Positions 50,052 to 54,098 of a DNA stretch of 54,098 nucleotides are shown in pieces. Where the stretch lies: the NCBI GenBank assembly GCA_900550195.1, contig URRB01000018.1, positions 1 to 54,098 on the forward strand, read 5' to 3'. Position 1 is the first letter of the stretch, and every line of letters begins with the position of its first letter. The position numbers and the translations under genes were made by a program. Under the pieces are notes generated by a model. The model was not told the origin of the DNA. It saw only the letters and a program-made list of their open reading frames with translations, and did no database searches. The DNA is from an uncultured Collinsella sp. GTDB taxonomy: Bacteria; Actinomycetota; Coriobacteriia; Coriobacteriales; Coriobacteriaceae.

Positions 50052-51341
50052 CTACTTGCGCAGCGGCTTGGGCAGTGGAATGCCGGCGGCGATGACGGCC
50101 GCGATGATCATGCAGACGATACCCTTGAGTGGAAAGCACATAAGCAGCAGGCCCACGACCATGACCGGCTGACGCATGACCGCACCCATCGTCGATGCCG
50201 TGCAGACGGCGACGCAAAAGACCGGATCTGCGCCGGTGAGGATGGCAAGGCCATAGCCCAGGCTTACGCCCGAGAAGATAACCGGGAAGAAGTGGCCGCC
50301 GCGCCAACCAAGGTTGATGAGGGCGGGCGTCAGCATGGCCTTAACAAGACCGGTCGCGATAAGCACGCCAGCGGGAATGGTCAGGTAGGTTTCCATGAGC
50401 ACGTCGGCCTGAGTCTCGCCGGCAAACATGGTGTAGGGCAGGACCGTGCCGCAGATGGCGAGCGCCAGACCGGCTAGCATGGCCTTGACGACAGGACGCT
50501 CCCCTATTGCATGGGCAAGCGCTTCGCTCGTGTGCTCAGAGACAAAGTACAGCCAGCCGCAGATTGTTCCGATCAACGACAGAGGGACGAGCCAGGTAAG
50601 CTCCAAGTTGCCCACCACGGCAGCCTCGAACCTGGGCATGCCCATGCCGCCGCCCATGAGCTGGCCGAGCAGCAGGTAGGTGCCCAGGCCGCCGGCAATC
50701 GCGATGCCGTAAACCACGGTCTTTTGCGCCTTGGGCAGCCTGATGGTGATCTCGTCGGACGCAGAGCCCTCGTCGCCGTCGGCGCTACCGGCAAGCGGTG
50801 CCACAAAGCCAAAGACGGGCGCGGTAAAGAGCGCCGTCAACGCGGCCTGGGTACCCAGCAGCGTAAGCTCCCTAAATTCGGCGCCAAAGCGGCGCATGCG
50901 GTCGCCAACCCAGCTGCACAGACCCGCGATAACGCCGGTCAGGCCGGCCTCCGGTCCAATACTTCCGCCAAACAGCAGCGGCAGCAATGCCGCGAGCGAA
51001 AGCTTGCCCAGGTTGTCGTACGGGTAGCGCCCGTCTTGCTTAACCTTAGCCATCACCTGGTTGAGGTCATCGGTCTTGGTGCCTGTCATCTTCTCGTACA
51101 GACCAATTAACAGACCGCCCAGCAAGCAGACAAAAAACGGGTACGGCAAAAAGCCAAACGGGCCGCTGGCAAGCTCGGGCGAAGCGACGCCCAGCGCGTG
51201 CGGAATCTCGGTCCACAGATAGTCGATACCGTGCTCCATCGCAAAAAAGAACAGCCAGACCGCGGCACCTGCAAACGCACCGGTCACGGCAACGCTAACT
51301 AAAAACAGCGCGCGGTTTGTGGGTTTGGCAAGGTTATCCAT
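50052..51341 (-). CDS. CLC-family chloride channel/transporter
   Basis: A 429-residue CLC protein with about eleven membrane helices. The ion-pathway motifs are GGSIGPEAGLTG (the GxGPE variant of YfeO-type proteins, with its Glu) and GWRGGHFFPVIFSGVSLGYGLA (GxFxP). It lacks CBS domains. Bacterial members exchange Cl-, F- or other anions for protons; the ion here is not known. GGGAGGA precedes the ATG at 51341. Confidence 0.88.
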   Translation of the reverse strand: MDNLAKPTNRALFLVSVAVTGAFAGAAVWLFFFAMEHGIDYLWTEIPHALGVASPELASGPFGFLPYPFFVCLLGGLLIGLYEKMTGTKTDDLNQVMAKVKQDGRYPYDNLGKLSLAALLPLLFGGSIGPEAGLTGVIAGLCSWVGDRMRRFGAEFRELTLLGTQAALTALFTAPVFGFVAPLAGSADGDEGSASDEITIRLPKAQKTVVYGIAIAGGLGTYLLLGQLMGGGMGMPRFEAAVVGNLELTWLVPLSLIGTICGWLYFVSEHTSEALAHAIGERPVVKAMLAGLALAICGTVLPYTMFAGETQADVLMETYLTIPAGVLIATGLVKAMLTPALINLGWRGGHFFPVIFSGVSLGYGLAILTGADPVFCVAVCTASTMGAVMRQPVMVVGLLLMCFPLKGIVCMIIAAVIAAGIPLPKPLRK

Positions 51342-51466
51342 CGGGTCCTCCCGCGGTCAAAGTCGACATAGTTACGTTTTATTGTAGAGCGAGCGTTGCC
51401 CGAACGAGCCAACCGTCTGCGCTGCAAACGGCACCATTGGGAGCCATTGTGGGGCAGGCTCAAGAC

Positions 51467-52000
51467 TTATCCGTTGATAATCGAGGCAATCTCGCGCAAA
51501 TCGTCGGCAAAGTAAATGCCTTGCTGGCGCTGCGGGCTCGATAAACCCTTATCGATCATGTGCCCGAGCAGCGCCTTGAGGTCGTTGTAGTAACCGCCCA
51601 GGTTATACAGGATGCACGGAGCGCTCAGGTGCCCCAATGACACTGCGGACATGACCTCGGCAATCTCCTCGAGCGTGCCCGTCCCACCGGGAAAGGCGAT
51701 GAACGCATCGCCGAGCTCAATCATCTTGGCCTTGCGCTCCGCCATATCACTCGTCACGATGAGGTCGTCGATACCGTCATGTTGAAACTCGGCCTCGATA
51801 AAAAAGCTCGGCTCCACACCCGTCACGTGTCCGCCAGCATCGAGCACGCTATCGGCGAGCGCACCCATCAGGCCCGATTTGGACCCGCCGTATACCAGCG
51901 CGTGTCCGTTGGCGCCAATCCAGTTGCCCAGCTCCTGCACCGCGGGCAGAAACGCCGGGTCATTGCCGGCACTGGCACCCAGATACACGGTGATATTCAT
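51467..52000 (-). CDS. LOG-family protein (TIGR00730-type, cytokinin-riboside phosphoribohydrolase-like)
   Basis: A 177-residue Rossmann-fold protein of the LOG family. YLGASAGNDPAF at the start, LVYGGSKSGLMGALADSVLDAGG, SDMAERKAKMIE and FPGGTGTLEEIAEVMS (the PGGxGTxxE motif) are visible. The family releases ribose 5-phosphate from nucleotide monophosphates. Its natural substrate in this organism is unknown. GAGGGGG precedes the ATG at 52000. Confidence 0.92.
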   Translation of the reverse strand: MNITVYLGASAGNDPAFLPAVQELGNWIGANGHALVYGGSKSGLMGALADSVLDAGGHVTGVEPSFFIEAEFQHDGIDDLIVTSDMAERKAKMIELGDAFIAFPGGTGTLEEIAEVMSAVSLGHLSAPCILYNLGGYYNDLKALLGHMIDKGLSSPQRQQGIYFADDLREIASIING

Positions 52001-52036
52001 ATTCAGTCCCCCTCATCGTGACGCGCGGCGCCCGTC

Positions 52037-52462
52037 CTAGCGTTGGCGGCGGCGATATTCGCGCACGCGACGCGAAAGATCGGCAAGCTCGTCGCGATCG
52101 AGCTCTTCCAAATGCTCCAGATCATCCATAAAGCGCGCCATGGTGTCCTTTTGACGCATCTTGATTAGCGTATTGCAGTAGTTCACCGCCACGCCCGTGA
52201 GCATGGCGATGTAGAAGATGCTGATGACGCTCAGAATGACGGTAATGGCGCGGGCAACCGGTGTCTCGGCCGGAATGTCACCAAAGCCGATGGTCGAGAC
52301 CGTCTCAAAGCTAAACCACAGGCCATCGCCAAACGTGAGGGTCGTGGGCTCGGACAGCCAGACGGCCGTCGAGCACAGCAGATAGAAGACGAGGAACAGC
52401 TCCGTAATGCGCACAAAGCCCGCCTGGCGCAACACGTCGGCAAGCGTCCTGAGCTTTTTCAT
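52037..52462 (-). CDS. Two-helix potassium channel protein
   Basis: A 141-residue ion channel of the Ion_trans_2 type: first helix ITELFLVFYLLCSTAVWL, pore loop FETVSTIGFGDIPAETPVARAI with the TIGFGD selectivity filter, second helix ITVILSVISIFYIAMLTGVAVNY, and a charged coiled-coil-like tail. Four copies would form a K+ pore. The start at 52462 has GGAAGGGG upstream. It lies 36 bp upstream of the LOG-family gene on the same strand. Confidence 0.88.
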   Translation of the reverse strand: MKKLRTLADVLRQAGFVRITELFLVFYLLCSTAVWLSEPTTLTFGDGLWFSFETVSTIGFGDIPAETPVARAITVILSVISIFYIAMLTGVAVNYCNTLIKMRQKDTMARFMDDLEHLEELDRDELADLSRRVREYRRRQR

Positions 52463-52515
52463 CGCGACCCCTTCCACGGACAACCAATCACGTTCGCTCG
52501 GTATTGTCCCACAAC

Positions 52516-52538
52516 CGTCAGTTAGGGACGTTCCTTTT
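52516..52538. repeat. Truncated GGGACGTTCC palindrome at the insertion site
   Basis: CGTCAGTTAGGGACGTTCCTTTT matches the repeat at 38011-38063 (reverse complement) up to TTTT, then the similarity ends exactly where the insertion sequence begins. Confidence 0.6.
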
Positions 52539-52539
52539 A

Positions 52540-52554
52540 ATATGAGCAGGACAT
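52540..52554. repeat. IS terminal inverted repeat, downstream end
   Basis: ATATGAGCAGGACAT, the exact reverse complement of 54079-54093, at the end downstream of the transposase. Confidence 0.85.
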
Positions 52555-52858
52555 TGTCAAGAGGCAAAATCGGGCCTGGCCCCAACGATATGGGGTCAGG
52601 CCCTCTCCCTATATCAGCCCGTCCGCGGCGACCTCGGCGTGTCTTACCGACGCTCGTCTTTGCAGTTTAATATCCGCCCGCGGCGATCTCTCGCTGGGCA
52701 ATCCGTTGCTACGGCTGAGGCTTCTACGTCGAACCGACAGTCTGTGCACGCGTGTGGCGCCCTGGGCGCTCGCAGAAAAGGGACCTGAGGTTCGCCTCAA
52801 CGGCTTCGGATCGAACCGCTTCCGGGGTGATCGGCTTATGTGCGGGGGACCGGCCCCC
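52555..52858 (-). ncRNA. Candidate bridge/seeker RNA region of the IS
   Basis: The 304 bp after the transposase stop contain a series of foldable segments on the minus strand: a GGGGG/CCCCC stem at the stop codon (52844-52859), CGG/CCG and GAGG/CCTC stem-loops (about 52785-52820), GCGCCCTGGGCGC (about 52758-52770) and a final terminator-like hairpin at 52572-52603. IS1111-type elements encode their guide RNA at this end. A 13-nt segment at 52772-52784 matches the target repeat (12 of 13). The RNA limits are not known. Confidence 0.4.
52572..52603 (-). terminator. Strong hairpin inside the IS right end
   Basis: GGGCCTGGCCCC (52572-52583) pairs with GGGGTCAGGCCC (52592-52603). On the minus strand ATTTTGCC follows. 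It probably ends the transposase transcript or the guide RNA. Confidence 0.7.
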
Positions 52859-53971
52859 CTACGCCTCCTCGGCCATGAGGCCGACCGCCCATACCCAGCA
52901 GGCGAGCTCGCGCGCCGTGGCCACGTTCGCCTTGTTGCCGTGGACCCCGCGCGCGAGCAGCGCCTCCCGCCTCTCGGCCAGCCTCCGCACGCCCTTGGCG
53001 GCATGCCTGCGGGCGCCCCGGTCCGGGGCCTGGCCCTTGGCGAGGTCCTTCGGCCGCCCCGAGCACGTCAGGTAGTGCCACGCGGCCTCGACCAGCGTCT
53101 TCCTCAGGTGCTTGTTGCCGGCCTTGGTGATCGCGCCCCTGCGGTCGCTCTCCCCGCTGGAGTGCTCGGAGGGCGTCAGGCCGACCCACGCCGCGAACGA
53201 GCGGGCATTCCTGAACCTCGAGAACTCGCCGGCCTCGAACACGAGGTCGGCGGCGGACGCGGTGTCTACGCCCTTGAGGCAGCGGAGGGAGTCGACCCTC
53301 TTCCTCCACCTGGGCTTGCGGGCCTCGGCCTCGACGAGCCCCTCGAGCCTCGCCTTCTCCTCCGCCGCCCGCCTGACCGCGTCGACGTAGTAGGCGAGCA
53401 CCTCCTCGTCGGCCCTCTCCGCGAACCTTATCGACTCGATCCAGGACCAGTGCGCCCGGGTCCAGTTGCCCTTCCTGCGGCCGGTGGGCGTCCTCTCGTC
53501 GAAGGCGAGCCCGTGCCTGAGCAGGAACTTGGAGAGCCGCTGCTTCGAGCGCGAGAGGTCGTCCCTCGCGTCCTCGAGCGCCCTGGTCAGGTCGCGGGCG
53601 GCCTCGCACTCGTCGTCGGGGACCCACACCTCGACCACGTTGCCGACCGACAGCATGCGGGCGAGGAACTCGGCGTCGTTGCGGTCGTTCTTCCTGCGCC
53701 TGTCCGCGCTGGGCTTGATCATCTTCGAGACGGCGCCGACCACGCAGTCGACCCCGAGGCCGGAGAGCCTCTTCTGCAGGTCGAACCCCGTGACCCCGGA
53801 TTCGTACACGCACTTGGCCTTCGGGTCCACGGACCGCACCCACTCCGCGACTGCCCCGGCGTCGTAGCCGAAGGTCGCGCAGCGCGCCTCCCCGGTCATG
53901 ACGTCGAGGGAGACTGCCTTTATCGAGCGGGCGTGGACGTCGAGGCCGACGAAGGTGGTAGTATCGAGCAT
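52859..53971 (-). CDS. IS110-family transposase (DEDD type)
   Basis: A 370-residue recombinase. The N-terminal RuvC-like DEDD domain shows Asp11 (VGLDVHARS), Glu57 (YESGVTG), Asp96 and Asp99 (KNDRNDAEFLA). A coiled region (about 120-225) follows, and the C-terminal Transposase_20 domain has CLKGVDTASAADLVFE, FAAWVGLTPSEHSSG with the presumed nucleophile Ser at 271/272, and RGAITKAGNKHLRKTLVEAAWHY. The protein looks complete. The start at 53971 is preferred because GGAAGGGG precedes it; an ATG at 53986 overlaps that site. Known relatives insert DNA under guidance of an element-encoded RNA. Confidence 0.95.
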   Translation of the reverse strand: MLDTTTFVGLDVHARSIKAVSLDVMTGEARCATFGYDAGAVAEWVRSVDPKAKCVYESGVTGFDLQKRLSGLGVDCVVGAVSKMIKPSADRRRKNDRNDAEFLARMLSVGNVVEVWVPDDECEAARDLTRALEDARDDLSRSKQRLSKFLLRHGLAFDERTPTGRRKGNWTRAHWSWIESIRFAERADEEVLAYYVDAVRRAAEEKARLEGLVEAEARKPRWRKRVDSLRCLKGVDTASAADLVFEAGEFSRFRNARSFAAWVGLTPSEHSSGESDRRGAITKAGNKHLRKTLVEAAWHYLTCSGRPKDLAKGQAPDRGARRHAAKGVRRLAERREALLARGVHGNKANVATARELACWVWAVGLMAEEA

Positions 53972-54078
53972 GGGAGCCCCTTCCATGAATGCGGCGTGGC
54001 CGCCGCGGCTGAATTAGACACTCACCATTGTCGGCCTAATCCGCGGTCTTTCATGCAGCAGGGGCTCTCAATGTTTTT

Positions 54079-54093
54079 ATGTCCTGCTCATAT
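54079..54093. repeat. IS terminal inverted repeat, upstream end
   Basis: ATGTCCTGCTCATAT, the exact reverse complement of 52540-52554. Only five bases of the window remain beyond it. Confidence 0.85.
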
Positions 54094-54098
54094 CGTCT

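Larger units (their letters stand above)
52540..54093 (-). mobile_element. IS110-superfamily (IS1111-like) insertion sequence
   Basis: A 1.55-kb element bounded by 15-bp perfect terminal inverted repeats ATATGAGCAGGACAT (52540-52554; inverted at 54079-54093). It carries one transposase gene on the minus strand, a 107-bp left non-coding end (53972-54078) and a 304-bp right non-coding end (52555-52858). The inverted repeats and the longer downstream non-coding end match the IS1111 subgroup. True ends may lie a few bases outside the repeats. The coding part is richer in G+C than the neighbouring genes, consistent with recent arrival. Confidence 0.85.

Noticed and set aside
49225..50307. Longer start for the EFR1 ferrodoxin gene, up to 50307
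   Set aside because: The extra N-terminal stretch is Arg/His-rich, overlaps the CLC gene and lacks homology; the flavodoxin fold begins at the ATG at 50016.
52836..53843. 335-codon Arg/Gly-rich frame inside the insertion sequence
   Set aside because: Out-of-phase reading of the transposase gene in very GC-rich DNA; low-complexity composition.

Overview
The window is a high-GC (roughly 60%), gene-dense bacterial chromosome segment. Protein types (choloylglycine hydrolase, beta-glucoside-type PTS, EFR1-type ferredoxin-flavodoxin, an AlaA-like transaminase carrying a DNA-binding domain, several LysR and EamA pairs), frequent GTG starts with strong AAGGAG ribosome binding sites, and numerous short GGGAC-containing palindromes point to a gut actinobacterium of class Coriobacteriia, most likely Collinsella or a close relative. 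This placement is inference from gene content; no rRNA or tRNA gene was seen.

Layout. 0.1-5.2 kb (minus strand): an operon-like set with an amidohydrolase-fold protein that lacks the usual metal ligands, two neutral-ceramidase-like proteins and a PTS EIIBC permease. 5.4-9.1 kb: an XRE-HTH/AlaA transaminase fusion with palindromic operator-like sites in front of it, then a LysR/EamA divergent pair. 9.2-15.5 kb: Kup potassium transporter, bile salt hydrolase, a peptide-deformylase-like protein with an altered active site, an AzgA-type purine permease and an esterase. 15.6-18.8 kb (minus): MetE-like methyltransferase, LysR regulator, HAD phosphatase. 18.9-21.0 kb: a TPP riboswitch with terminator controlling thiM, a thiamine-binding protein gene and thiE. 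21.0-21.3 kb: a four-unit tandem array of hairpins. 21.3-27.2 kb: patatin lipase, an EAL-domain remnant, a GGDEF-PAS-GGDEF protein, flavin reductase, ArsC-like protein, CobW-type GTPase, TrmL. 27.3-34.2 kb: two paralogous AAA ATPases around a short-class UvrA, then a TetM-like translational GTPase. 34.5-45.5 kb: mostly housekeeping and transport genes (GNAT, rsmJ, rlmA, MATE, LysR/EamA, ung, SDR, VUT transporter, prfC). 45.6-52.5 kb: GntR/ABC-2 operon, EamA transporter, EFR1 ferredoxin, CLC channel, LOG protein, K+ channel. 52.5-54.1 kb: a complete IS110-superfamily element.

The most notable non-genic structure is repeat DNA: a dispersed family of GGGAC palindromes (at least eight sites), the 61-62 bp hairpin array at 21.0 kb, a paired inverted repeat at 45.7 kb, a 185-bp inverted-repeat element at 48.0 kb and a 110-nt hairpin at 12.6 kb. 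The insertion sequence has 15-bp perfect terminal inverted repeats and a roughly 300-nt structured non-coding end downstream of its transposase, where the bridge (seeker) RNA of IS1111-type elements would be expected. It appears to sit inside one of the GGGAC palindromes. All functional calls come from reading the sequence; no database search was run.
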